Shown: positions 6,407 to 14,399 of the stretch, piece after piece
Layout of the letters: each line of letters begins with the position of its first letter
How positions within the stretch are numbered: position 1 is the first letter of the stretch
Assembly: GCA_949118805.1 (NCBI GenBank)
Contig: CASAUJ010000029.1
Span: 1-18,001, forward strand
Direction: 5' to 3'
Length of the DNA stretch: 18,001 nucleotides
DNA from: an uncultured Clostridia bacterium
Lineage (GTDB): Bacteria; Bacillota; Clostridia; TANB77; CAG-508
Notes under the pieces: model-generated
What the model saw: the letters and a program-made list of their open reading frames with translations, nothing else
Databases searched by the model: none
Told to the model about the DNA's origin: nothing
Translations under genes and position numbers: made by a program

Positions 6407-9034
6407 TTAAATTTTAACTTTTTCTTGATAAATTGTCTTCCCATATTTTACTTCATCTAACTTCTTTTGTAATTCCATGATAGGAATTGGTAATAGTGAT
6501 ATTAAAATAGTAATCATCCATTGCATTTGATTTAATGATGTTAATTTAAAAATATTAGCCAATGTAGGAATTAATACTACTGAAATTTGCAAAAGTGTTC
6601 CTAGAATAAAGCTTCCTATTAAAAATTTATTTTCAAAAATTCCAATTTTAAAAATAGATTGTTCACTTTTTATATTAAAACTGTGGACAAGTTCTAATAA
6701 TCCCATTGCAATAAATGCCATTGTCCTACCTACTTCTAATCCGAAAAATTTATTTCCTAAACTAAAAGCAACAAGTGTTAGCATTCCAATCATAGTTCCT
6801 TCTACAACAATTTTATTCCATAGTCCATCTGCAAAAATTCCTTTTCTACGACTAACTGGTTTTCGATGCATTATTTCTTCGTCTGGTGGTTCCAATCCAA
6901 TTGCAATTGCAGGTAAAGAATCGGTTACTAGATTAATCCATAATAATTGGATCGCTAATAATGGAGATTTTAATCCCAATACCAATCCCATAAAAATAGT
7001 TACAATTTCTCCAATATTGGTAGCAATTAAAAAATGAATGGCTTTTTTTATATTATCATATATATTTCTTCCTTGTTTAACAGCTTCTACAATTGTTACA
7101 AAATTATCATCTGCTAAAATCATATCCGCTGCATTTTTAGCCACATCTGTTCCATTTTTTCCCATTGCAATTCCTATATCTGCATTTTTTAATGCTGGAC
7201 TATCATTTACTCCATCTCCTGTCATTGCAACAACTGCTCCTGTTTTTTGCCAAGCTTTAACAATTCTTACTTTATGTTCTGGAGTTACTCTGGCAAATAC
7301 AGAATATTCTGAAATAATGCTTTCTAACTCTTTTTGTGGAATTTTATCCAATTCCTGTCCTGTCATTGCTTTATCTTTTCCCCCTAAAATATTTAGTTCT
7401 TGTGCAATGGCTTTGGCTGTTGCTATATGATCTCCTGTTATCATTACAGTTTTAATTCCTGCCTTTTTACAGGTTTTTACAGCTTCTTTTACGCCTTCTC
7501 TTGGTGGATCTATCATCCCCATTAACCCAACAAAAGTTAAATTGTTTTCTATGGTATTACTATCTATTTTTTGTGGTAAGAAATCTAAATCTTTATATCC
7601 TACTGCAATTACTCTTAGTGCTTTTCTAGCCATTTTTTCGTTTTCTTTTTGGATCCTATTCTTTTCTAGGATAACATTTTTATCTAGTCTATGACTCATT
7701 TGGTATTGACATCTTTCTAAAAGAACATCTGGTGCTCCTTTTGTAATTACGCGATATTTATTTCCTACTTTATGAATGGTTGTCATCATTTTTCGATTCG
7801 AGTCAAAAGGAATTTCGTTTATTCTTGGCATTTTTTGATATAATTGATTTTTATCTTTATGATTGGCAAATGCTTGTTGCACAATTGCTATTTCTGTTGG
7901 TTCCCCTTTTATTTCTATTTTTCCATCTTTGTATACAGTACTACAATCTGTACACATACAGGCTAACTCTGTTACAAATTCTATTTTTTCACTTTTTATT
8001 TCTACTACTTTCATTTTGTTTTGTGTTAATGTTCCTGTTTTATCGGAACAGATAACAGAAGAGCTTCCTAAAGTTTCTACTGCTGGTAGCTTTCTAATGA
8101 TACTATTCTTTTTTGCCATTTTGGTAACACCAATTGATAGCATAATTGTTACAATAGCTGGTAATCCTTCTGGAATAGCTGCAACTGCCAAACCAACTGA
8201 TGTCATAAACATTTCTATCGGATCAATGTGTTTAATTAATCCAATGATAAAAATAAGGAAACAAATTACCAAACATACAATTCCTAATATTTTTCCTACT
8301 TGTCCCAATTTCTTTTGAATTGGTGTTTCAGGTGCTTCATCTTCTATCATCATATTAGCAATTTTTCCAACTTTTGTGTTCATACCAGTATCTGTTACAA
8401 TTGCTTTCCCATGTCCATTTACCACAATACTTCCCATAAATGCCATATTATTCCTATCTCCTAATGGAACATCAGGCTTACAAATTTTATTGGCATCTTT
8501 TTGTACTGCTTCTGTCTCACCTGTTAAACTAGATTCTTCTATTTTTAGTTGAAAACTTTCTATGATTCTACTATCTGCTGGTACATAATTTCCTGCTTCT
8601 AAAATAATCAAATCTCCTGGAACAATCTCTTCTGCATTGATTTCCTCTAAAACTCGATCTCTTATTACTTTTGCTTTTTGTGGTGTCATTTTTTGTAACG
8701 CTTCGATGGATTTTTCCGCCTTTGCCTCTTGTATTACTCCCATTAGAGCATTTAAAACTACAATTGCAATAATAATAATGGAATCAATGTAATCATTTTC
8801 ACCTTGTAAATTTGAAACAATTGCGGAAATGATAGAAGCTAAAATCAAAATAATAATCATAAAATCATTAAATTGCTTCACAAATTTGATCAATAAACTA
8901 TCTTTCGGCTTATCTTTTAATTTGTTTTTTCCATATTCTATTTGTCTTTTTTTAACCTCTTCTTCTTTTAAACCATATTTAAAATCCGTTTCTAATTTCT
9001 TTAAAACCTCTTCTTTTCTCAATGTTTCCCACAT
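6407..9034 (-). CDS. SERCA-type calcium-transporting P-type ATPase
   Basis: The product is 875 residues, a P2A-type pump. Motifs are TGE (171-173), PEGLP in helix 4 (P288, E289), the phosphorylated Asp D331 in SDKTGTLT, TGDGVND (605-611), N673 and E676 in helix 5, NLVTD in helix 6 (N701, T704, D705), and E781 in helix 8. These match the residues that coordinate both Ca2+ ions in SERCA, so export of Ca2+ coupled to ATP hydrolysis is well supported. An in-frame ATG 51 bases upstream lies inside a palindromic element and would add a sequence-derived artefact. The ATG at 9032-9034 has AAAGGAG at good spacing and begins MWETLRKEEV, typical of the family. No convincing promoter is visible within the element or upstream of it. 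Confidence 0.95.
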   Translation of the reverse strand: MWETLRKEEVLKKLETDFKYGLKEEEVKKRQIEYGKNKLKDKPKDSLLIKFVKQFNDFMIIILILASIISAIVSNLQGENDYIDSIIIIAIVVLNALMGVIQEAKAEKSIEALQKMTPQKAKVIRDRVLEEINAEEIVPGDLIILEAGNYVPADSRIIESFQLKIEESSLTGETEAVQKDANKICKPDVPLGDRNNMAFMGSIVVNGHGKAIVTDTGMNTKVGKIANMMIEDEAPETPIQKKLGQVGKILGIVCLVICFLIFIIGLIKHIDPIEMFMTSVGLAVAAIPEGLPAIVTIMLSIGVTKMAKKNSIIRKLPAVETLGSSSVICSDKTGTLTQNKMKVVEIKSEKIEFVTELACMCTDCSTVYKDGKIEIKGEPTEIAIVQQAFANHKDKNQLYQKMPRINEIPFDSNRKMMTTIHKVGNKYRVITKGAPDVLLERCQYQMSHRLDKNVILEKNRIQKENEKMARKALRVIAVGYKDLDFLPQKIDSNTIENNLTFVGLMGMIDPPREGVKEAVKTCKKAGIKTVMITGDHIATAKAIAQELNILGGKDKAMTGQELDKIPQKELESIISEYSVFARVTPEHKVRIVKAWQKTGAVVAMTGDGVNDSPALKNADIGIAMGKNGTDVAKNAADMILADDNFVTIVEAVKQGRNIYDNIKKAIHFLIATNIGEIVTIFMGLVLGLKSPLLAIQLLWINLVTDSLPAIAIGLEPPDEEIMHRKPVSRRKGIFADGLWNKIVVEGTMIGMLTLVAFSLGNKFFGLEVGRTMAFIAMGLLELVHSFNIKSEQSIFKIGIFENKFLIGSFILGTLLQISVVLIPTLANIFKLTSLNQMQWMITILISLLPIPIMELQKKLDEVKYGKTIYQEKVKI

Positions 9035-9055
9035 ACCCTTCACTCCTTTGTTGGT

Positions 9056-9181
9056 GATACGAGGGACGTTCCTTAAAATCCCCATTTAGGAAAATTAAAG
9101 AACTATCCTTTCCTTTATAACAAATGGAAGGAGTGTCCCCTACTCCTCTTTTTGGGGATTTTAAGGAACGTCCCTCGTATC
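9056..9181. repeat. Palindromic MITE/REP-like element with 29-bp inverted arms
   Basis: The 28-base stretch at 9056-9083 recurs as its exact reverse complement at 9154-9181, and one more base pair (9084/9153) extends the arms to 29. Each arm contains AAGGAACGTCCCT. The 68-base middle holds a smaller hairpin, AGGAGT-7-ACTCCT at 9128-9146. Such GTTCC/GGAAC-containing palindromes resemble REP-type or MITE elements moved by a transposase elsewhere in the genome; none is encoded here. It sits between the divergent ATPase and ytaF genes and ends 7 bases before the ATPase ribosome binding site. Confidence 0.75.
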
Positions 9182-9217
9182 CCTATTCTATGTGGCTTGT
9201 ACTTGTTTTATGACATT

Positions 9218-9246
9218 TTAACAAATTTCTTTTTTCGACATATGAT
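9218..9246 (+). promoter_or_regulatory. Sigma-A-type promoter for ytaF
   Basis: TTAACA (9218-9223), 17 bases, TATGAT (9241-9246). The leader would be short, with AGGAGG starting about 7 bases after the -10 box. Confidence 0.6.
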
Positions 9247-9265
9247 TATTTTAGGAGGTGTTTTT

Positions 9266-9940
9266 ATGTTAATTCATTCTTTTATTTTAGCACTTTCTAG
9301 TAGCATCGATTCTCTTGGTATTGGAATTACATATGGAATGAAAAATACCAAAATTTCATGCTGGGCTAAAATTGTTTTGTTTGTTATCTCTTTCTTCATT
9401 TCTCTTACTTCGGTTTGGTTTGGAGATATGATTAAAAATATTTTTACTGATTTTGTTACCAAATTAATTGGAAATTTAATTCTGATAGGAATGGGAATTT
9501 TTATGTGTTTTCAAGCAATTCGCAAGGAAAATTTACCGATTTCTAAAAAAGATACTTTTTCCAATGTAATTTCTAATAATCCAGAAAAAATTTATAGTTT
9601 TTTTATTGATTTTTTAGGAATTACCATAAAGATTATTAAAAATCCTACTTCTTCTGATTTTGATGCTTCCAATTCAATTGATTGGAAAGAAGCTTTTTTC
9701 TTAGGTATTGCTCTTTCTTTAGATTGTTTTTGTATTGGAGTTGGTGGTAGTATTCTTGGTATGAATTCTTTTCTTTTTCCTTTGTTAATTGCTATTTTTC
9801 AACTGGTATTTTTGAGTATTGGTAGTTTTTTGGGAAAGAAATTACATCATTTAAGTTCTTTACCAGATAATGTTTGGTCTGTTGTTTCTGGTGTTTTACT
9901 TATTCTAATTGGATTGTTTCGCTTGCTTTATTTTTACTAA
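9266..9940 (+). CDS. ytaF: YtaF-like sporulation membrane protein (MntP/YtaF family)
   Basis: The product is 224 residues with six predicted membrane helices in two related halves. The first half carries ALSSSIDSLGIGITYG (D15) and the second GIALSLDCFCIGVGG (D153). This paired Ser-x-Asp-x-x-x-x-Gly pattern is the signature of the MntP/LysE-like superfamily, and a soluble loop at about 90-140 separates the halves. YtaF is conserved in endospore formers; its transported substrate is not established, and relatives such as MntP export Mn2+. The frame is open upstream to 9152, but that part is the arm of the palindromic element. The ATG at 9266 follows AGGAGGTG. The gene supports a spore-forming host. 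Confidence 0.85.
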   Translation: MLIHSFILALSSSIDSLGIGITYGMKNTKISCWAKIVLFVISFFISLTSVWFGDMIKNIFTDFVTKLIGNLILIGMGIFMCFQAIRKENLPISKKDTFSNVISNNPEKIYSFFIDFLGITIKIIKNPTSSDFDASNSIDWKEAFFLGIALSLDCFCIGVGGSILGMNSFLFPLLIAIFQLVFLSIGSFLGKKLHHLSSLPDNVWSVVSGVLLILIGLFRLLYFY

Positions 9941-9957
9941 TATTCTTACCAATAAAA

Positions 9958-9978
9958 AGGCTGATTCTTTTTCAGCCT
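9958..9978. terminator. Bidirectional terminator between ytaF and GLUG protein 2
   Basis: AGGCTGA / TCAGCCT with a 7-base loop. T-rich tails follow on both strands (CTTTGTTTTT on plus, TTTTATT on minus), as expected between converging genes. Confidence 0.8.
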
Positions 9979-9986
9979 CTTTGTTT

Positions 9987-11780
9987 TTATCTATGAAATG
10001 ATTCCATTTGCCATTTTAAAATAGGATATCCATTGTTATATTTCCATGTTCCATCTGAATTTTGTATATCCTCCCTATATAATTCTCCTAATGTACTTGC
10101 CAATTGTTTTATTTCTTGCTCTGTTTTGGATACTGCTTCTGTATCTGTATTTTGTGTTCCTCTTCCATAATTTGCTCCACATGTATTTAACCAGTAATTA
10201 TTAGTTAAATTACTATTACCTTTTACGGTATCACTATGTCCCTCTCTTGCAACAATTCCACCTACTGTTGTTCCTGAAACATTTCCTACCTGATAGCAAT
10301 TTTCTATTAATGAATTTCCCTTACTCGTTCCTGCTACATAAGCTACGATTCCTCCAACAGTGCTTCCTGAATAAGTGGTTTTTACTTCTGCAAAATTAAT
10401 ACAATTACTAATTGTTGTAGTTCCTTCATAAGAACTTCCTCCAGCAATTCCTCCAATGTATATACTATTATACTTAGGATCAGAAGATAAGCCTGTTACC
10501 ATTCCTTTATTTATACATTCTCTTATTTCTCCCTCATGTGCTTCGCCAGCAATTCCTCCAACTCCATGATTTCCTTTTATTTCACCATAGTTAATGCAAT
10601 TTTGAATTGTTCCTCCATATTTTGCTCCAACAATTCCTCCAAATCCTCTTCCATAATATCCTGTTGTTCCCACAGGAGATATTTGTGCATAATTTATACA
10701 ATATTCTATCCTACCATTTCCACTTCCAACAATTCCTCCACCTTGTCTCCATCCTTGTACAGATCCACTTGTTACTATATTCCTTATTTCTCCATAATTT
10801 TTTCCACATAATAACGCTGCATCATAGTGAGTGGATTTTATCATTCCACTCACTTGTACATTTTGTATGATCCCCTTATTTTGTCCAAATAGAGCTTGTC
10901 TCTCAACTTCTTTAATATTAATATATAAATTCTCAATTTTATGATTTTTTCCATCAAATGTTCCTTCAAATGCATATGTCATATTACCAATTGGTGTCCA
11001 TTGGTTATTTTCTTCCCCCAACAAATCAATATCACTATCTAGTTCTATTGTTTTATCTTTATATGATTTTCCTCCATTTACTCTATTTCGGAATATTATC
11101 ATTTCTTCTTTATTCGAAATTGTATAATCTTCTACTGTGATTTCCTCTGAGATACTTGTTTTTTCTCCTTCATATTTCACTTCTACTTTGGCTGTTAAAA
11201 GATCATCAAAACTAGTTTCTTTTTCATAGGTATACGTTGTATCATAAGTTGTTTTTCTTTGTGTTTCTACTCCATTTAAATAAAAAATATATTCTAATTG
11301 TCTTCCTCCTGCATTTCTTGTAGTGGCTGTAAATATAACTTTCTTATTTTGTGGTTTACTAGCTGTTAAAACAACTTCTATATCTTTTAGGCTTTCTCCT
11401 TCTTTTCTAATATATTCTACTTTATCTTCTCGAATTTGAAAAATATATCCTTCTTTTACCTTAACTTCTATTAGTAATTCTTCTGTCTTTATTTCTACTA
11501 TGGCTCCTTCAAAATTAGGATCTCCTTCAATTGCCTTTTTTCCTTCTTGTAGTTCTTCCTCTTTTGTCTTTTTTTGCTCTATATTTCCTAATTTTACGCC
11601 TTGCCAAATTAAACTTAATTGCTCTTCATATCCTTTTATCAAATTCTCTTCTTTTGCTTGACTTGCTTTTCCCAGAATTCCTCCTTCTCCTGTCAAACTT
11701 GCTATACTCACTCCTGCTAAAATGAGTAAGACAATAATCGTAATCACTAATGCAATTAAGGTAATTCCTTTGTTTTTCAT
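9987..11780 (-). CDS. Pilin-like GLUG-repeat surface protein 2 (intact)
   Basis: The product is 597 residues and the only uninterrupted member of the three. Order: MKNKGITLIALVITIIVLLI, a class-III-signal-like hydrophobic helix after Gly5; a charged helix to about 100; an Ig-like region (about 110-220); then GLUG-type repeats (about 255-555) of the form GGI(V/A)G...I..C.N.G.I; and the tail NGYPILKWQ. GLUG repeats fold as beta-helices in adhesins and peptidase-like surface proteins. The N-terminal helix lacks the Glu at position +5 of true pilins, so processing by a prepilin peptidase is uncertain. No strong promoter lies just upstream, and it follows GLUG protein 3 by 178 bases, so the two may be co-transcribed. 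Function is likely envelope-associated ligand binding; this is inference. Confidence 0.85.
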   Translation of the reverse strand: MKNKGITLIALVITIIVLLILAGVSIASLTGEGGILGKASQAKEENLIKGYEEQLSLIWQGVKLGNIEQKKTKEEELQEGKKAIEGDPNFEGAIVEIKTEELLIEVKVKEGYIFQIREDKVEYIRKEGESLKDIEVVLTASKPQNKKVIFTATTRNAGGRQLEYIFYLNGVETQRKTTYDTTYTYEKETSFDDLLTAKVEVKYEGEKTSISEEITVEDYTISNKEEMIIFRNRVNGGKSYKDKTIELDSDIDLLGEENNQWTPIGNMTYAFEGTFDGKNHKIENLYINIKEVERQALFGQNKGIIQNVQVSGMIKSTHYDAALLCGKNYGEIRNIVTSGSVQGWRQGGGIVGSGNGRIEYCINYAQISPVGTTGYYGRGFGGIVGAKYGGTIQNCINYGEIKGNHGVGGIAGEAHEGEIRECINKGMVTGLSSDPKYNSIYIGGIAGGSSYEGTTTISNCINFAEVKTTYSGSTVGGIVAYVAGTSKGNSLIENCYQVGNVSGTTVGGIVAREGHSDTVKGNSNLTNNYWLNTCGANYGRGTQNTDTEAVSKTEQEIKQLASTLGELYREDIQNSDGTWKYNNGYPILKWQMESFHR

Positions 11781-11815
11781 TTTTTTCTTCCTTTCTTTTC
11801 TATTTTCCTTTGTAT
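11153..11815 (-). repeat. 663-bp direct repeat, copy 1 (5' part of GLUG protein 2)
   Basis: Compared by eye base by base, this stretch shows no difference from 13165-13827 (offset 2012). It covers the last 35 bases of the leader with the ribosome binding site, plus about the first 209 codons. Differences start at 11152 on one side and 11816 on the other, so the conserved tract has sharp ends. Confidence 0.85.
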
Positions 11816-11958
11816 CTATTTTTCCCTATCTATTTAGTTCTATTCTTTTCTCATTTTTTACTACACTATTTTTATGGTATGATAATCTAATTTCTTTTTT
11901 ATAAAACTTGGATTTAGAAAAACAAATGATGGAATTGTGTATTTTATACTTAAAATCC

Positions 11959-13792
11959 TCATTGATTCCTATTAAAATATTCCATTTGCCATTTTAAAAT
12001 AGGATATCTATTGTTGGTATTTTGACTATCTTCTATAAAAACTCCTTCTCTATCTGTATTGACAACAGATAATACACTTGGCAGATTGGTTTGTCCTCCT
12101 AAAACATTAGTAATTGTTGCATTAGCAGTTGTTGCTTCATTTAAGCCTATTGCTTTTGTAATTGTTGTTGCACAATTTGTAATTCTTGTTTGTTGATTAT
12201 TATTGGGAATCCATCCTATTATTCCTCCCACTTTTGCATCTTGGCTAGCTATGTTGAGACTTGCTTGATTGTAACAATTATTAACATTCACATATCCTCC
12301 ACTTATATATCCCATTATACCTCCACCCCATATTGTGTTTGAAGTATTTTCACAACTAACTTCTCCTAAATTATAACAATTCACAATTTCACAATTATTT
12401 TTGCTATCATTGCTATTATAATGAGTATTTCCTGTAATTCCTCCAAGCGAAAATGCTTTTTTAATCTTTATCTGGTCAATTCTAATGCTTCCTTGATTAT
12501 AACAGTTTTTTACTTTGGCTCCTCTTGTTACATCCCCTGCAATTCCTCCAGTCCATGGGCAATCTGTATGAATTCTTCCACTATTATAGCAATAGCTAAT
12601 CTCACTTTCGTCATTATTTATTCCTCCTGCAATTCCTCCAAAATATCCCTCCTCATTACCTCGAACTGATTCTGATGCTGTAATATTGGCTTTATTATAG
12701 CATTCTATAATTTTAGCAGTTCCTCTATTTTCCCCTGCAATTCCGTCCTACTAGATGATATCCTTTTATTTCTCCCTCTACTCCACATCGAATGATGGAA
12801 GAAGCTTCATATCTGCCTACAATTCCTCCTGTAAAAACGCCTTTTGTTACACTAATATTCACATTTTGCAAAATAACATCTTGAATAATTGCATTTTCGA
12901 TATAGCCAAATAAACCTTGATTATCTCCATTTTCTTTGTTGATCGATAAATGATCAATGGTATGATAATTTCCTTCAAAGGTTCCTTTAAAACGATTGGT
13001 TTCGTTTCCAATTGGAATCCATTCTTCTCCTGCTAATTCAATATTCTGAATCACTTCTACTGTTTTTCCTTCATAGCTTTTTCCCTCATTTACTTTATTT
13101 TGAAAAACAATCATTTCTTCCTTATTCGAAATCGTGTAATCTTCTACTGTGATTTCCTCTGAGGTACTTGTTTTTTCTCCTTCATATTTCACTTCTACTT
13201 TGGCTGTTAAAAGATCATCAAAACTAGTTTCTTTTTCATAGGTATACGTTGTATCATAAGTTGTTTTTCTTTGTGTTTCTACTCCATTTAAATAAAAAAT
13301 ATATTCTAATTGTCTTCCTCCTGCATTTCTTGTAGTGGCTGTAAATATAACTTTCTTATTTTGTGGTTTACTAGCTGTTAAAACAACTTCTATATCTTTT
13401 AGGCTTTCTCCTTCTTTTCTAATATATTCTACTTTATCTTCTCGAATTTGAAAAATATATCCTTCTTTTACCTTAACTTCTATTAGTAATTCTTCTGTCT
13501 TTATTTCTACTATGGCTCCTTCAAAATTAGGATCTCCTTCAATTGCCTTTTTTCCTTCTTGTAGTTCTTCCTCTTTTGTCTTTTTTTGCTCTATATTTCC
13601 TAATTTTACGCCTTGCCAAATTAAACTTAATTGCTCTTCATATCCTTTTATCAAATTCTCTTCTTTTGCTTGACTTGCTTTTCCCAGAATTCCTCCTTCT
13701 CCTGTCAAACTTGCTATACTCACTCCTGCTAAAATGAGTAAGACAATAATCGTAATCACTAATGCAATTAAGGTAATTCCTTTGTTTTTCAT
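11959..13792 (-). pseudogene. Pilin-like GLUG-repeat surface protein 3, frameshifted
   Basis: From the ATG at 13792 the frame stays open for 355 codons and stops at 12725. Skipping one base at 12745 restores continuous GLUG repeats to the stop at 11959, giving 610 residues. The first 209 or so residues are identical to GLUG protein 2 and the rest diverges. The repeat region has at least seven I..C.N units (NCYNQGSI, NCYNLGEV and others), and the tail is NRYPILKWQ. The inserted base falls in the GGI(A)G core of a repeat, where GTA-GGA-GGA-ATT is expected and GTA-GGA-C-GGA-ATT is found. If the lesion is real, the truncated product keeps the helix, the Ig-like region and only the first few repeats. 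A strong promoter with a palindromic operator lies upstream at 13871-13915. Confidence 0.8.
12745..12745 (-). other. Single-base insertion in GLUG protein 3
   Basis: An extra C (minus strand) separates two GGA codons of a repeat core. The frame is otherwise intact on both sides for hundreds of bases. The site is not a homopolymer, so neither slipped-strand phase variation nor a typical homopolymer sequencing error explains it easily. Confidence 0.75.
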
Positions 13793-13827
13793 TTTTTTCT
13801 TCCTTTCTTTTCTATTTTCCTTTGTAT
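13165..13827 (-). repeat. 663-bp direct repeat, copy 2 (5' part of GLUG protein 3)
   Basis: Partner of 11153-11815 in the same orientation. Beyond the conserved tract the two genes drop to scattered similarity downstream, and the promoter regions upstream are unrelated. This suggests recent duplication or gene conversion limited to the N-terminal module. Confidence 0.85.
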
Positions 13828-13870
13828 GTTAGTTTTTCCTATCTATTTTTTTCTATTCTTTTTCTTGTTC

Positions 13871-13899
13871 ATTATATAAAACCTCATTGTCATTGTCAA
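13871..13899 (-). promoter_or_regulatory. Consensus sigma-A promoter for GLUG protein 3
   Basis: TTGACA (13894-13899), 17 bases, TATAAT (13871-13876) on the minus strand, an exact consensus match. The -35 box overlaps the palindrome at 13897-13915. Confidence 0.85.
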
Positions 13900-13915
13900 T
13901 GATATTTTATCATTG
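13897..13915. promoter_or_regulatory. Perfect palindromic operator between divergent promoters
   Basis: CAATGATA-TTT-TATCATTG is an 8-bp perfect inverted repeat. Its left arm overlaps the -35 of the GLUG 3 promoter and its right arm overlaps the TTGAAA -35 box of the XRE gene (13913-13918). This is the classic layout of a Cro/CI-like operator, so the adjacent XRE protein is the likely ligand. Confidence 0.65.
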
Positions 13916-13941
13916 AAACTCTATTGTGTTTTTTTCATAAA
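13913..13941 (+). promoter_or_regulatory. Probable promoter for the 90-residue XRE regulator
   Basis: TTGAAA (13913-13918), 17 bases, CATAAA (13936-13941). It is weaker than the divergent GLUG 3 promoter, and its -35 box overlaps the shared operator. Confidence 0.45.
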
Positions 13942-13999
13942 AATTGGAAAATAATTGATAAGTTAACAAAAATAAGAATTTTAGAAAGGAAAATAATCT

Positions 14000-14272
14000 A
14001 TGAATATCCAATCATCTGAACTTTTTAATATAATTGGAAAAAATATTAAATATTATAGAAAACGATATGACTTAGAAAAAGGAAAAATGACACAAGAAAG
14101 ATTAGCAGAATTAGCTGATGTTTCTATTGCTTTGATTGGGAATTTAGAAAGTGAAAAAATTAACCAAGGTCTTAGTGTTTTTACTCTATGGAAAATTAGT
14201 AAAGTTTTAGAGATTCCTATTGAAAATTTATTTCAAGGAATCGATGATTCAAGCCAATCTCTACAAGCTTAA
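14000..14272 (+). CDS. XRE-family transcriptional regulator
   Basis: The product is 90 residues with a helix-turn-helix domain filling about residues 8-78. MTQERLAELADVSIALIGNLE is the recognition core and LSVFTLWKISKVLEIP the following helices, with the usual NLFQG ending. A short polar tail closes the protein. The start has AGAAAGGA upstream. It diverges from the GLUG protein 3 gene, and a symmetric palindrome joins the two -35 boxes, so autoregulation together with control of the GLUG operon is the simplest model. It is only distantly similar to the 62-residue XRE protein at 6174-6362. A strong terminator follows. Confidence 0.88.
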   Translation: MNIQSSELFNIIGKNIKYYRKRYDLEKGKMTQERLAELADVSIALIGNLESEKINQGLSVFTLWKISKVLEIPIENLFQGIDDSSQSLQA

Positions 14273-14296
14273 TTTAATTTTTTTATTAAACTTTTT

Positions 14297-14318
14297 AGGT
14301 AGTTATCTACCTTTTTTT
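14297..14318 (+). terminator. Intrinsic terminator of the XRE gene
   Basis: AGGTAG-TTAT-CTACCT followed by a run of seven T residues, 25 bases after the stop codon. Confidence 0.85.
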
Positions 14319-14356
14319 ATTGGAAAAATATAACATGTGACATTTTTCTTCTTTTT

Positions 14357-14385
14357 TTGACAAGTTTTTGTTTTTATGTTACTAT
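14357..14385 (+). promoter_or_regulatory. Sigma-A promoter for the leader RNA and small protein
   Basis: TTGACA (14357-14362), 17 bases, TACTAT (14380-14385). Transcription should begin near 14392, just ahead of the folded leader. Confidence 0.75.
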
Positions 14386-14399
14386 TTATATACCTATTT

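Noticed and set aside
9035..9085. N-terminal extension of the Ca2+ ATPase from an ATG at 9085
   Set aside because: The extra 17 codons are translated from one arm of the palindromic element. The downstream ATG at 9034 has the correct Shine-Dalgarno sequence and family-like N-terminus.
9152..9265. N-terminal extension of YtaF from a TTG at 9152
   Set aside because: It reads through the other arm of the palindrome and has no ribosome binding site. The ATG at 9266 follows AGGAGGTG and starts the first membrane helix.
12745..12745. Programmed ribosomal frameshift in GLUG protein 3
   Set aside because: There is no slippery heptamer, stimulatory structure or upstream Shine-Dalgarno at the break, and the lesion is a clean extra base inside a repeat core. 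The same reasoning applies to 4731-4741.
9987..13792. CRISPR-like repeat array in the GLUG region
   Set aside because: The repetition is at protein level with degenerate DNA; there are no identical short repeats with regular unique spacers.
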